Origin: Plesiomonas shigelloides
Lineage (GTDB): Bacteria > Pseudomonadota > Gammaproteobacteria > Enterobacterales > CAMTGL01
Direction of reading: 5' to 3'
DNA length: 64,000 bases
Assembly (NCBI RefSeq): GCF_900087055.1
Contig: NZ_LT575468.1
Span: 1,674,001 to 1,738,000 of the forward strand
The translations under genes and the position numbers were made by a program. Below, in pieces: positions 8,904-17,918 of the stretch (positions are counted from its first letter, which is position 1; every line of letters starts with the position of its first letter). The notes beneath the pieces are model-generated. The model did no database searches, was not told the DNA's origin, and worked only from the letters and a program-made list of their open reading frames with translations.

Positions 8904-11900
8904 ATGAACGGAAACCAGAAAGTACCATCGCCTTTTTCCGCCTTGCTGCCAAAGCTCAACGGCTTGACCCTGCGGGATCGCCGACGTTTGCTGCGCCGTA
9001 TTGAAGGTGCGAAGAAAGTAAAAAATCCCCAGGCTCAAGAAGCCATCGCGCAGGAGTTGGCGGTAGAGATTCAGAGCGCCCAAGCGCGTGTTGACGCCCG
9101 TCGAGCGGCGGTACCAAGTATCAACTATCCAGAAATCCTGCCGGTTAGTCAGAAAAAAGACGAGATCCGACGCGCTATCGAACAGCATCAAGTTGTGATT
9201 GTGGCGGGGGAAACCGGCTCGGGTAAAACAACGCAGTTGCCGAAGATCTGTCTTGAACTCGGTCGCGGGATCAACGGCCTGATTGGCCATACTCAGCCGC
9301 GTCGTCTGGCTGCACGCTCTGTGGCCAACCGGATTGCCGAAGAGCTGCAAGTTCCGATGGGCGGTGTCGTCGGTTATAAAGTGCGATTTAACGATCAAGT
9401 TAGCGATACCACGCTGGTCAAACTGATGACAGACGGTATTTTGCTGGCCGAGATTCAAAACGATCGCATGCTGTCGCAATACGACACTATCATTATCGAT
9501 GAAGCGCACGAACGCAGTCTTAATATCGACTTTATCCTCGGCTATCTGCGTGAGCTGCTGCCAAAGCGTCCAGACCTGAAAGTCATCATTACCTCGGCGA
9601 CTATCGATCCGGAGCGTTTCTCGCGTCACTTTAATAATGCGCCGATTATCGAAGTTTCCGGACGAACCTATCCGGTGGAAGTGCGTTATCGTCCGCTGGT
9701 GAGCGAAGAGGACAACGATCCGGATCGCGATCAGCTACAAGCGATTTTCGATGCCGTCGATGAGCTCTACCAAGAAGGGCGCGGCGACATCCTGATTTTC
9801 ATGAACGGCGAACGTGAAATTCGCGATACCGCTGATGCACTGGAAAAACGTCAGCTGCCGCATACCGAAGTGTTGCCGCTGTATGCGCGTCTTTCTGCTG
9901 CCGAGCAAAATCGCGTGTTCCAACCTGCGGTAGGGCGTCGGATTGTACTGGCGACCAACGTGGCGGAAACCTCTCTGACCGTACCGGGGATCAAATATGT
10001 CATTGACCCGGGTACGGCGCGAATATCCCGCTATAGCTATCGCACCAAAGTACAGCGACTGCCTATTGAGCCGATTTCTCAAGCCTCCGCCAATCAACGT
10101 AAAGGGCGTTGCGGACGGGTTTCCGATGGTATCTGTATTCGTCTGTACTCCGAGCAGGATTTTATGTCCCGTCCGGAGTTTACCGATCCAGAGATCCTGC
10201 GAACCAACTTAGCCTCTGTTATTTTGCAGATGACATCGCTGGGTCTAGGCGATATCGCAGCATTCCCATTTGTCGAAGCGCCAGATAAGCGCAATATCCA
10301 AGACGGCGTGCGTCTGCTGGAAGAGCTCGGCGCGCTCAATCCTGAACAAAATGATCCGAAAAAACGTCTGACCGCGATGGGGCGTAAACTGGCTCAGCTG
10401 CCGGTCGACCCACGTTTGGCGCGGATGGTATTGGAAGCGCCGAAACACGGTTGTGTGCGTGAAGTCATGATCATCACCGCCGCGCTATCGATTCAAGATC
10501 CGCGTGAGCGTCCATTGGAGAAACAACAAGCCTCCGATGAGAAACACCGTCGCTTCCAAGATAAAGATTCCGATTTCATGACTTTCGTGAATCTGTGGAA
10601 TTATCTGCGCGAGCAACAAAAAGAACTCTCGAGTAATGCCTTCCGTCGTCAGTGTAAGAGTGATTTCCTCAATTACCTGCGCATTCGTGAATGGCAAGAT
10701 ATCTATACCCAATTGCGCCAAGTGGTGCGTGAGCAGGGTATGGCGATTAATGATGAGCCTGCCGATTTCCGCTCGGTTCATCTGGCTTTGCTGTCTGGCA
10801 TGTTGTCCCATATCGGGATTAAAGATTTGGAGAAGAACGAATTTCAGGGCGCGCGAAATGCCCGTTTCGCTATCTTCCCAGGCTCAGGTCTTTTCAAGAA
10901 GCAACCGAAATGGACCATGGTGGCCGAGCTGGTGGAAACCTCCCGTTTGTGGGGACGCATTGCCGCGCGTATTGAGCCTGATTGGATCGAGCCGCTTGCC
11001 CAGCATTTGGTGAAACGCAGTTATAGCGAGCCGCATTGGGAGAAAACCCAGAACGCCGTGATGGCGAGCGAAAAAGTCACGCTGTACGGCATTCCGATTG
11101 TTGCCGATCGCAAAGTCAATTACGGTGCGATTGATCCGGTGATGTCGCGTGAGCTGTTTATCCGCTCGGCGCTGGTGGAAGGGGAATGGAATACTCGGCA
11201 TAAGTTCTTCCGTGAAAACCGTAAGCTGTTAGCGGAAGTTGAAGAGCTGGAGCATAAATCTCGTCGTCGCGATATTTTGGTTGATGACGAAACGCTGTTT
11301 GCGTTCTATGACCAACGTCTGCCGCATGACATCGTTTCCGGTCGTCATTTCGATAGCTGGTGGAAGAAAGCTGAGCGATCGCAACCTGATCTGCTGAATT
11401 TTGAAAAGTCGATGCTGATCAAAGAGGGATCGAACAAAGTCAGTGAGCTGGATTACCCGAATTTCTGGCATCAAGGCAACTTCAAGTTAAAACTGTCGTA
11501 TCAGTTTGAACCAGGCCAAGAAGCGGATGGGGTGACGGTACATATTCCTCTGCCGGTGCTTAACCAGATTGAAAATATTGGTTTTGATTGGCAAATTCCG
11601 GGGCTGCGCGAAGAGCTGATTGTGGCATTGATTAAATCTTTGCCTAAGCCGGTGCGTCGTAACTTTGTGCCAGCGCCGAACTATGCGCAAGCATTCTTAG
11701 GCCGTGCTGAAGCCTTGCAAGGCAATTTGCTGGATGCCTTGGAGCGCGAATTTCGTCGTATGTCAGGCGTGACAGTGTCACGTGAAGAGTGGAATCTGTC
11801 ACAAGTGCCTGACCACCTGAAAATCACGTTCCGCGTGGTTAACGAGCACGGTAAGAAACTGTCGGAAAGCAAAGATCTTGATGAGCTCAAATATGGGCTT

Positions 11901-12818
11901 AAAGAGAAAGTGCAGGAGACCTTATCGGCCGTGGCCGATGATGGTATCGAGCAGCGCGATCTGCATGTTTGGAGTTTTGGCGATTTGCCGCAGTGCTATG
12001 AGCAAAAACGCGGTGGCTACGCCGTTAAAGCTTATCCTGCGCTGGTGGATGAAAAAGATTCGGTCAGTATCCGCTTGTTTGAAACGGAGCATGATCAGCA
12101 AAAAGCCATGTTGCAGGGTACGCGTCGCCTATTGCTGCTGAATGTGCCGTCACCGATTAAATATCTGCATGAAAAATTACCGAATAAAGCCAAATTAGGG
12201 TTGTATTTCAACCCATTCGGTAAAGTGTTGGATCTGATTGATGACTGCATTGATGCCGGTATTGATAAGTTAACCGCAGAGTTTGGTGGTCCAGCGTGGG
12301 AAAGCGAGCGCTTCGAAGCACTGCGCGAGCATGTGCGCGCCAACTTGAATGAAACCGTGGTTGAGATCGCCAAGCAGGTCGAACAAATCCTGACTACATC
12401 GCATAACATAAACAAGCGCTTGAAAGGGAAGGTTGACTTCACCATGGCCTTTGCGCTGTCTGATGTGAAAGCGCAAATGGGCGGTTTGATTTACCGTGGT
12501 TTTGTCAGTGACACCGGCTGGCAGCGTTTAGCAGATCTGCAGCGTTATCTGAATGCCATCGAACGCCGCTTGGAGAAGTTACCTACCGATCCGAATCGCG
12601 ATCGCGCGCAGATGCTGAAAGTGGAAAGCGTGCAGCAGGAATACCAACAGCTGTTGGCAAAAATTCCAAAAGGGCAGCCAATTCCAGACAAAGTACAAGC
12701 AATTCGCTGGATGTTGGAAGAGCTGCGCGTGAGCTTCTTTGCTCAGCAACTGGGTACCCCATATCCGGTTTCGGATAAACGTGTGCGCATGGCCATTGAT
12801 GAAGCACTACAGGGCTAA
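8904..12818 (+). CDS. hrpA: ATP-dependent RNA helicase HrpA
   Basis: A 1304-residue DEAH-box RNA helicase, close in length to E. coli HrpA (1300), which helps to resolve stalled ribosomes. Walker A is GETGSGKTT (about 101-109), the DEAH box is about 199-202, SAT follows in IITSATIDPERFS, and motif VI is QRKGRCGR. The long C-terminal DUF3418 region ends LGTPYPVSDKR, as in E. coli. The frame is open from 8856, but the ATG at 8904 has a GAAGAGC ribosome site and aligns best with the family start (LRDRRRLLRRI close to the N terminus). It is a single gene ending in a convergent long-loop dyad at 12891. Confidence 0.96.
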   Translation: MNGNQKVPSPFSALLPKLNGLTLRDRRRLLRRIEGAKKVKNPQAQEAIAQELAVEIQSAQARVDARRAAVPSINYPEILPVSQKKDEIRRAIEQHQVVIVAGETGSGKTTQLPKICLELGRGINGLIGHTQPRRLAARSVANRIAEELQVPMGGVVGYKVRFNDQVSDTTLVKLMTDGILLAEIQNDRMLSQYDTIIIDEAHERSLNIDFILGYLRELLPKRPDLKVIITSATIDPERFSRHFNNAPIIEVSGRTYPVEVRYRPLVSEEDNDPDRDQLQAIFDAVDELYQEGRGDILIFMNGEREIRDTADALEKRQLPHTEVLPLYARLSAAEQNRVFQPAVGRRIVLATNVAETSLTVPGIKYVIDPGTARISRYSYRTKVQRLPIEPISQASANQRKGRCGRVSDGICIRLYSEQDFMSRPEFTDPEILRTNLASVILQMTSLGLGDIAAFPFVEAPDKRNIQDGVRLLEELGALNPEQNDPKKRLTAMGRKLAQLPVDPRLARMVLEAPKHGCVREVMIITAALSIQDPRERPLEKQQASDEKHRRFQDKDSDFMTFVNLWNYLREQQKELSSNAFRRQCKSDFLNYLRIREWQDIYTQLRQVVREQGMAINDEPADFRSVHLALLSGMLSHIGIKDLEKNEFQGARNARFAIFPGSGLFKKQPKWTMVAELVETSRLWGRIAARIEPDWIEPLAQHLVKRSYSEPHWEKTQNAVMASEKVTLYGIPIVADRKVNYGAIDPVMSRELFIRSALVEGEWNTRHKFFRENRKLLAEVEELEHKSRRRDILVDDETLFAFYDQRLPHDIVSGRHFDSWWKKAERSQPDLLNFEKSMLIKEGSNKVSELDYPNFWHQGNFKLKLSYQFEPGQEADGVTVHIPLPVLNQIENIGFDWQIPGLREELIVALIKSLPKPVRRNFVPAPNYAQAFLGRAEALQGNLLDALEREFRRMSGVTVSREEWNLSQVPDHLKITFRVVNEHGKKLSESKDLDELKYGLKEKVQETLSAVADDGIEQRDLHVWSFGDLPQCYEQKRGGYAVKAYPALVDEKDSVSIRLFETEHDQQKAMLQGTRRLLLLNVPSPIKYLHEKLPNKAKLGLYFNPFGKVLDLIDDCIDAGIDKLTAEFGGPAWESERFEALREHVRANLNETVVEIAKQVEQILTTSHNINKRLKGKVDFTMAFALSDVKAQMGGLIYRGFVSDTGWQRLADLQRYLNAIERRLEKLPTDPNRDRAQMLKVESVQQEYQQLLAKIPKGQPIPDKVQAIRWMLEELRVSFFAQQLGTPYPVSDKRVRMAIDEALQG

Positions 12819-12890
12819 CTTGCTCATTACTTGCTTAATTGTTACTACGAACCTCTTGTTACTTTGAGTTCGTGTGTAAGATATAAAATT

Positions 12891-12945
12891 AAGGTCACCA
12901 CAAGATTAAGCACATACTCAGTGTTTATCCTGTGGTGACCTTTTT
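12891..12945. terminator. Long-loop dyad between convergent genes
   Basis: A perfect 12-bp inverted repeat (aaggtcaccaca/tgtggtgacctt) encloses a 28-nt loop, with T residues on the right and A residues on the left. It can act as a terminator for hrpA and for the DUF2860 gene from the other side. Confidence 0.75.
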
Positions 12946-12994
12946 ACATTCTTACCGCGCTTTCAATACGCTATGCGGTAATTAGTTCGATTCA

Positions 12995-14044
12995 TCAAAA
13001 GCGATACAGCAAACCGGTAGTAAAGTTAGTCAGGGTGGTGTTGAAGAAATTCACATCGGAATTAATTTCGCCGTATGCCACGCCTGCATAAGCAGACAGT
13101 TTCTTCACGTCAAAGATATTATTTTTGAACAGTACCACGTTGGCGGCAAAATCAGTGGAATCTGTTTTTTGGCCGAAGACTGGGTTGGCATCTGAATAAT
13201 CGGTTTTGCCTAAATACAGGTTACTTACAATGTTATATTGCGAATCTTCAGAGCGCCAGAAATAACTTAACAAGCCACCGAATTGTGTATTGCTCATCGC
13301 ATCGCCGTCCAGTGAGTTATCGACATAACGAAACTCAGGGATCAGTGATTGGCGTTGATCAATAGCATAGAAGTAGGAGACTTTGCTGGTATGACTCTTA
13401 CCGCTACGCTTGAGCATGTTAACTTCTTGCTGAGTTAAGGTGCGGCCCAGAATTGGGTCGATATTGTTCAGCAAAAATTGGCCGCTGTTCTCGCTGTCGA
13501 CCGAGATATCACGATAACTGTAATCGGCAGAGAAATTGCTGCCCATGATATTTTGCCAGCCCACTTGTACACCGTTGATATCACGGCGCGTGTCGCTGCG
13601 ATCGGTGCCAATGGCGTACGGGTCTTGCCACACTTTATTCGGTAAACCGGAGAATACATACGATACGGAAACAATACCGCTTTGGCCTAAACGTTGACGC
13701 ACTCCCAGTTGCTGAGAGAAGTCCAGACGCACGGTATCTTGGATCAGGTTACCCAGATAGAACTGAGTACCACTGTCACCCAGTGTATAACGCAAGTCGA
13801 GGTTAAACGCAGGGCTTACCTGATTCTTCCCTGAAGGATCACTAGTCAGGCTGTTAACTTGCTTGTTCGCACCATCTTCGCCGCTTGGACCAAGGTACAG
13901 GTTTGAAGAGTTGCGAGTTACGTTTACGCCCGCAGACACAAATCCTGACCAACCACTTTCTGTTGGAATATCAAATGGCCCCGCCGCATTTGCGTAGCCA
14001 GCTATAGTGAGCAAAGGGAGAGTAATTAGCGCTTTAGTCTTCAT
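12995..14044 (-). CDS. DUF2860 family outer membrane protein
   Basis: A 349-residue secreted protein. The signal peptide MKTKALITLPLLTIAGYANA ends in a typical ANA site after residue 20. The mature part alternates polar and aromatic residues and ends in LLYRF, as in outer membrane beta barrels. I recognise it as the DUF2860 family, known mainly from Vibrio and Aeromonas relatives. Its function is not established. The start at 14044 has an AGGA ribosome site. It is a single gene convergent with hrpA. Confidence 0.75.
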   Translation of the reverse strand: MKTKALITLPLLTIAGYANAAGPFDIPTESGWSGFVSAGVNVTRNSSNLYLGPSGEDGANKQVNSLTSDPSGKNQVSPAFNLDLRYTLGDSGTQFYLGNLIQDTVRLDFSQQLGVRQRLGQSGIVSVSYVFSGLPNKVWQDPYAIGTDRSDTRRDINGVQVGWQNIMGSNFSADYSYRDISVDSENSGQFLLNNIDPILGRTLTQQEVNMLKRSGKSHTSKVSYFYAIDQRQSLIPEFRYVDNSLDGDAMSNTQFGGLLSYFWRSEDSQYNIVSNLYLGKTDYSDANPVFGQKTDSTDFAANVVLFKNNIFDVKKLSAYAGVAYGEINSDVNFFNTTLTNFTTGLLYRF

Positions 14045-14454
14045 GATGATCCTGATTATAGTTATTTAGTGAGCCCACTCACGGATATTGCTTTCTCAAT
14101 GTATCGTTAATGCATTGTTTTTCAATGCAATTTATGGGTAAATACATTTTCTTATTATCAGGCGCTTATCTTATACCGGTTAGTCATAGAATACTGTTTC
14201 GATATTGTTTCTCGCGAAATATACAAATACATCTGCAATTAAGTATTTACGCTACCAGCCACTTTGCAACATTAAAGCAAGCTCGTTACGCAAGTTTACA
14301 TGCTGAAATGTGATCTTTGTATGACTTAACACAGATGATCGGGTACACCAAAAGACGGTTTTATTTGCTTATTTGTATTCGGCAGAAAATAACGGATTGT
14401 CCTGCTCAAGTGAATATCAATTCAACATGAAATCTGAATGGTTACCTTATCATT
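14045..14454. other. AT-rich intergenic region
   Basis: This is a divergent gap between the DUF2860 gene and the Bax-like gene. It is AT-rich with several possible -10 sequences and no clear operator or structured RNA. A 67-codon open frame at 14110-14313 lacks a ribosome site and looks spurious. Confidence 0.4.
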
Positions 14455-15411
14455 ATGCCAATGAGTACGATTACCCGATCACGATTGAAAATGATATTTA
14501 TCAGCATGTCGCTGGTATTTTCTTCAGTTACACACGCCGCTGAACATAGTAATGGCTTTCCTTCCTCAGTGATGAGTGAAAGCGCTACCCGTGACAGCAA
14601 TATGCAAGCATGTGCAGAGCGGTTACACTTTGATAGTGTGCAAGATTACATTCACTATCTTGATACCCATAATATTGATATGGATAGTATTACCGAAAAT
14701 GGTGTACCTGCGCTGTATTGCAAAGATTTGCCGTTGGACATGAAAAAAATCAGCGGTGATACCAAGAAAAATACATTTATTATGATCATGCTTCCGGTGA
14801 TCAAAAAAATAAATCAGCAAATTGAAGATGACCGTAGTCAATTAATCAGTTTGCACGCTAAACAAGAACGTGGAACTCCGCTATCACCAGAGCAAAAACT
14901 GTGGTTAGAAAATTTAGCGGATCAATATGACGTAAGCAGAGGGAATTATCGTGAACTGCTACAGCGCGTGAATACTATTCCCGCCTCGTTAGTGTTGGCG
15001 CAAAGTATTCAGGAAAGCGGGTGGGGGACATCTTATACCGCGCGAGCGGGTAATGCATTGTTTGGTCAGCATCGATCGCCAGGCAATCAAAATTACACTG
15101 TTACCGTTGATCGTGGACGAGTGCATCTTGCTGGTTACGATACCATCCATAACGCGGTTTCTGCATATATCCACAACCTCAATATTAATCCAGCATACAA
15201 ACACTTACGCCAAATTCGCGCTGATTTACAAGCGAGGGGAGAGCCGCTGTCAGGTTACCAATTGGCGCAAGGTCTTGTTCATTACTCCACGCGTGGCAAG
15301 TCTTATATCCGCGATTTACACCACTTAATTCGAGGAGCTGACTTGGAACAATATGACGATATCAGTCTGGCGGATAACCCACCGGTCACTGTTAGTTTTC
15401 AGGATGCCTAA
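14455..15411 (+). CDS. Bax-like glucosaminidase (GH73), secreted
   Basis: A 318-residue exported protein of the Bax family, predicted to cut N-acetylglucosaminyl bonds in peptidoglycan. An N-terminal signal (to about THA, residue 28) is followed by a linker. The glucosaminidase domain is about 165-300, with the catalytic Glu in QSIQESGWGTS (about 187), the ALFGQ motif and Y-STRGKSYI near the end. E. coli Bax has the same layout. No good ribosome site precedes 14455; the ATG at 14461 is equally possible. It stands alone ahead of tus. Confidence 0.82.
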   Translation: MPMSTITRSRLKMIFISMSLVFSSVTHAAEHSNGFPSSVMSESATRDSNMQACAERLHFDSVQDYIHYLDTHNIDMDSITENGVPALYCKDLPLDMKKISGDTKKNTFIMIMLPVIKKINQQIEDDRSQLISLHAKQERGTPLSPEQKLWLENLADQYDVSRGNYRELLQRVNTIPASLVLAQSIQESGWGTSYTARAGNALFGQHRSPGNQNYTVTVDRGRVHLAGYDTIHNAVSAYIHNLNINPAYKHLRQIRADLQARGEPLSGYQLAQGLVHYSTRGKSYIRDLHHLIRGADLEQYDDISLADNPPVTVSFQDA

Positions 15412-15440
15412 ACACACAATTCTGTGGTGTTAAAATCAGT

Positions 15441-15484
15441 GTGGATTAGTGATGTTATGCTGATAGATACGTCGTCTAATCCAC
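15441..15484. repeat. Inverted repeat between bax-like gene and tus
   Basis: A perfect 9-bp dyad, gtggattag/ctaatccac, has a 26-nt spacer and is followed by a pyrimidine-rich stretch. It may be a terminator of the upstream gene or an operator upstream of tus. Confidence 0.45.
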
Positions 15485-15580
15485 CCTTTACTCTTTTATT
15501 TATCCTATCTTTTTAGTACCACATCAGGTAATCTTCTATATAGAATACCTTAAGTCATCATACAGTTTATTGATATACCA

Positions 15581-15613
15581 AAAGGGAAACGCTTCGCGTT
15601 GAACTATCCCTTT
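15581..15613 (+). promoter_or_regulatory. Nested hairpin in the tus leader
   Basis: An outer stem aaaggga/tccctt(t) encloses a stable inner stem aacgc-ttc-gcgtt. It ends 20 bases before the tus start codon and is followed by an A/T run. It could limit tus expression by termination or by affecting ribosome access. Confidence 0.5.
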
Positions 15614-15632
15614 AAAAAAGAACTCATCACAA

Positions 15633-16574
15633 ATGACAGATCATCTTAAAGAAACAAAATACCGTATTGACTGCGCGCTCGATGAGCTTGAACATTTTCT
15701 AACGGAAAACCCGCTACAAGCATTATGGTTATACGAGCTACCACAATGGAAAAGGGACGATGAAGGAACGTTACCCGATACTATCCCTGTCACTGAAATT
15801 CATGGTGGTAATGAACTCACGCCGCTACTCATGAAAATCTATCGACAATTTTATGCACCAGAACCGGAGGGAAGGGATGATGAACCTTCGACCAAAATCG
15901 TGCAGCGCTATCCCGGCATTGCCGTCTGCTCCGGTTCACATGAAGAATTAACCGAGCTTATTGGGCAAGTGAATCAAGCCAAAGACGCCTTCGCGGCGGC
16001 AATCAAAGCGGTAGGGAATCCTGATCAGCGTTTCGAAGCCGTGCATTCACGTTTCCCTATGATGATCACCTTGCAGGCAACTCGATATTTAAAAGTGTTA
16101 CCCTGTAACACCACGCGCATCAGCTTTGCGTGGCAAAAACCCATTGCCTCAAAAAGTGATCACGACAAGCTCAACCGCCAGTTATTGCTAGAAAAGCTCA
16201 CTCAAGAAAGGCGCTATCCACCGGTTAATATTGCCATGCAATTAGACGGTGATATTTGGGCGGCTCAAATCGAAGAAGAAATCGCATTGGTCGAAGCGCT
16301 GCCTGAAAATGCACGCTTGCGTTATCGCCGTGTGCTGCGTGAAGTTCCACAGGCCAATTGGGTGTATGAAACCTTTGATACCGAGCTGGGTGAGATCATT
16401 GAATTACGCGGTAACGGTAAGGTCAATTTGCCTCTGCTCACGACGCGAATGCCGGATAAACTCAAAGGGTTACAAAGCTATGATCGGCAAAAAGCCGAAG
16501 CAAAACATCGCCGTCCTGTAGCGAAAGGTAAGATTCTATTGCCGCGATTAGGCATCGAATTAATCCCTCAGTAG
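15633..16574 (+). CDS. tus: Tus, replication terminus site-binding protein
   Basis: A 313-residue homologue of E. coli Tus (309 residues), the protein that binds Ter DNA and blocks forks from one side. The similarity is clear in FEAVHSRFPMMITLQATRYL (E. coli [20 protein letters not shown]), in IALVEALPENARLRYRR and in the end ILLPRLGIELI. Of the E. coli pocket that holds the flipped cytosine (Ile79, Phe140, His144, Gly149), Phe134 and His138 here match, but the Gly position is Met143. E. coli tus also lies near folM and ydgI, supporting orthology. No clear Ter site was found near it. The ribosome site is weak. The channel gene follows after 37 bases. Confidence 0.9.
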   Translation: MTDHLKETKYRIDCALDELEHFLTENPLQALWLYELPQWKRDDEGTLPDTIPVTEIHGGNELTPLLMKIYRQFYAPEPEGRDDEPSTKIVQRYPGIAVCSGSHEELTELIGQVNQAKDAFAAAIKAVGNPDQRFEAVHSRFPMMITLQATRYLKVLPCNTTRISFAWQKPIASKSDHDKLNRQLLLEKLTQERRYPPVNIAMQLDGDIWAAQIEEEIALVEALPENARLRYRRVLREVPQANWVYETFDTELGEIIELRGNGKVNLPLLTTRMPDKLKGLQSYDRQKAEAKHRRPVAKGKILLPRLGIELIPQ

Positions 16575-16611
16575 ACTGAGCTCAGGTTTAATTTTATAAG
16601 GCCCAATCACC

Positions 16612-17745
16612 ATGAGCGATTTACTGGTATTTCTGATCCAGCTGCAAAGCGTGTTTGATGCGCATGCTTGGCTCGCCCAAATCCTGATTGTGGTGATATT
16701 TACCGCGATCTCATTAATTGCTTGGTTTGTCTTTCGTAAGAAAAACCGTAATAGCCGTGACTATCACAAATACTTGTGGCGATTGTTTTGGCAAATCAGC
16801 TCACCGGTAATCTTGTGGAGCATCTTCATTCTGAGCAGTACGCAGCTACTCAGAATTGTCGCCAATGAGTTTATGCCGTCACTTAGCGGTATTATCGGTG
16901 ATATTCGCTTATTTGCCGTGATTTGGGTGATGGTTCGCGGGATTTTCAAATACCTGAACTCGGTTGAGAAAGTGCAAATTATGCACGGCAAAGACTCAAC
17001 TACCGTAAGTGCCATCACCAAGCTCAGCAAGTTCTCAGTGCTCTTGCTATTTTCGCTGATCATCGCCGATTACTTTGGCGTCAGCTTTTCTGGCTTACTG
17101 GCTTTCGGTGGGACAGGGGCCATCATCATCGGTTTAGCCGGTAAAGATATCCTATCGAACTTCTTCAGCGGCTTGATGATCTACATTGACCGGCCATTTA
17201 ATGTCGGAGATTGGGTCAGCTCTCCAGATAGAAATATCGAAGGCACCGTGCAGTCGATCGGCTGGCGATTGACCAAAATCTTTACGTTCGATAACCGCCC
17301 ACTGTATGTCCCCAACTCGGTATTTTCGAACATCAGCGTTGAAAACCCAGGGCGCATGACCAACCGTAGAATCACCGCCACCATTGGTCTGCGCTATGAA
17401 GATGCAGAGAAAATGGATGATGTTGTGAACGCAGTCAGAAGCTATTTACAGCAACACGATGCCATCGATCAAACGCAAGATTTACTGGTTAGTTTCAATG
17501 AATTCGGCGCATCATCACTGAATTTTTCCATCTACTGTTTCACTAAAACCAGCGATTGGGCTGAGTGGTTAGCCATCCAACAACAAGTCTTTTTGCGCAT
17601 TATTGCTTTGATTAAAGAGCAGGGCGCGGCATTAGCATATCCAAGCGAAACCGTGTTTTTACAATCGGTACCGCTAAACCGTCCGGGAAATGCTGGTTCA
17701 GGTTCAAGTAACGGCGGAGGCGGTTCGGTGACTCTTAAATCCTAG
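16612..17745 (+). CDS. ynaI: MscS-family mechanosensitive channel YnaI
   Basis: A 377-residue small-conductance mechanosensitive channel that releases solutes on osmotic downshift. It has about five N-terminal membrane helices. The pore-lining helix is followed by GLAGKDILSNFFSG, and the beta domain has RPFNVGDWV, SPDRNIEGTV and TFDNRPLYVPNS, all nearly identical to E. coli YnaI (343 residues). The C terminus carries an extra Gly/Ser-rich tail. An AAGG ribosome site precedes the start. It is probably co-transcribed with tus, which is not the E. coli arrangement as I recall it. Confidence 0.92.
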   Translation: MSDLLVFLIQLQSVFDAHAWLAQILIVVIFTAISLIAWFVFRKKNRNSRDYHKYLWRLFWQISSPVILWSIFILSSTQLLRIVANEFMPSLSGIIGDIRLFAVIWVMVRGIFKYLNSVEKVQIMHGKDSTTVSAITKLSKFSVLLLFSLIIADYFGVSFSGLLAFGGTGAIIIGLAGKDILSNFFSGLMIYIDRPFNVGDWVSSPDRNIEGTVQSIGWRLTKIFTFDNRPLYVPNSVFSNISVENPGRMTNRRITATIGLRYEDAEKMDDVVNAVRSYLQQHDAIDQTQDLLVSFNEFGASSLNFSIYCFTKTSDWAEWLAIQQQVFLRIIALIKEQGAALAYPSETVFLQSVPLNRPGNAGSGSSNGGGGSVTLKS

Positions 17746-17808
17746 CGTTGCGTTAAAAGATAACTGTCGCTAAAGCAGGCTGAAAATCAGCCAGTAACAT
17801 CAAAGCAA

Positions 17809-17876
17809 AAACGGGTTTACTGGGACATTTTACTGAGCGCGAAACTTAGCACAGTACAAATGCGGTAAACCCGTTT
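17809..17876. terminator. Long-loop dyad between convergent genes
   Basis: A perfect 12-bp inverted repeat (aaacgggtttac/gtaaacccgttt) with a 44-nt loop containing an inner stem tactg/cagta. It lies between the ends of ynaI and folM and may terminate both. T runs are short, so Rho-independent action is uncertain. Confidence 0.55.
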
Positions 17877-17918
17877 CAGTTCGTGATGTGAGTTTTACGG
17901 AAAAACCTCTGGATCAAC

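Noticed and set aside
14110-14313. 67-codon ORF upstream of the Bax-like gene.
   Set aside because: AT-rich, no ribosome site, no recognisable features.
15548-15565. Ter-like sequence GTATGATGACTTAAG on the minus strand in the tus promoter.
   Set aside because: It keeps GTATG and TG but lacks the GTTGTAAC core and has different spacing, so it is too weak to call a Ter site.
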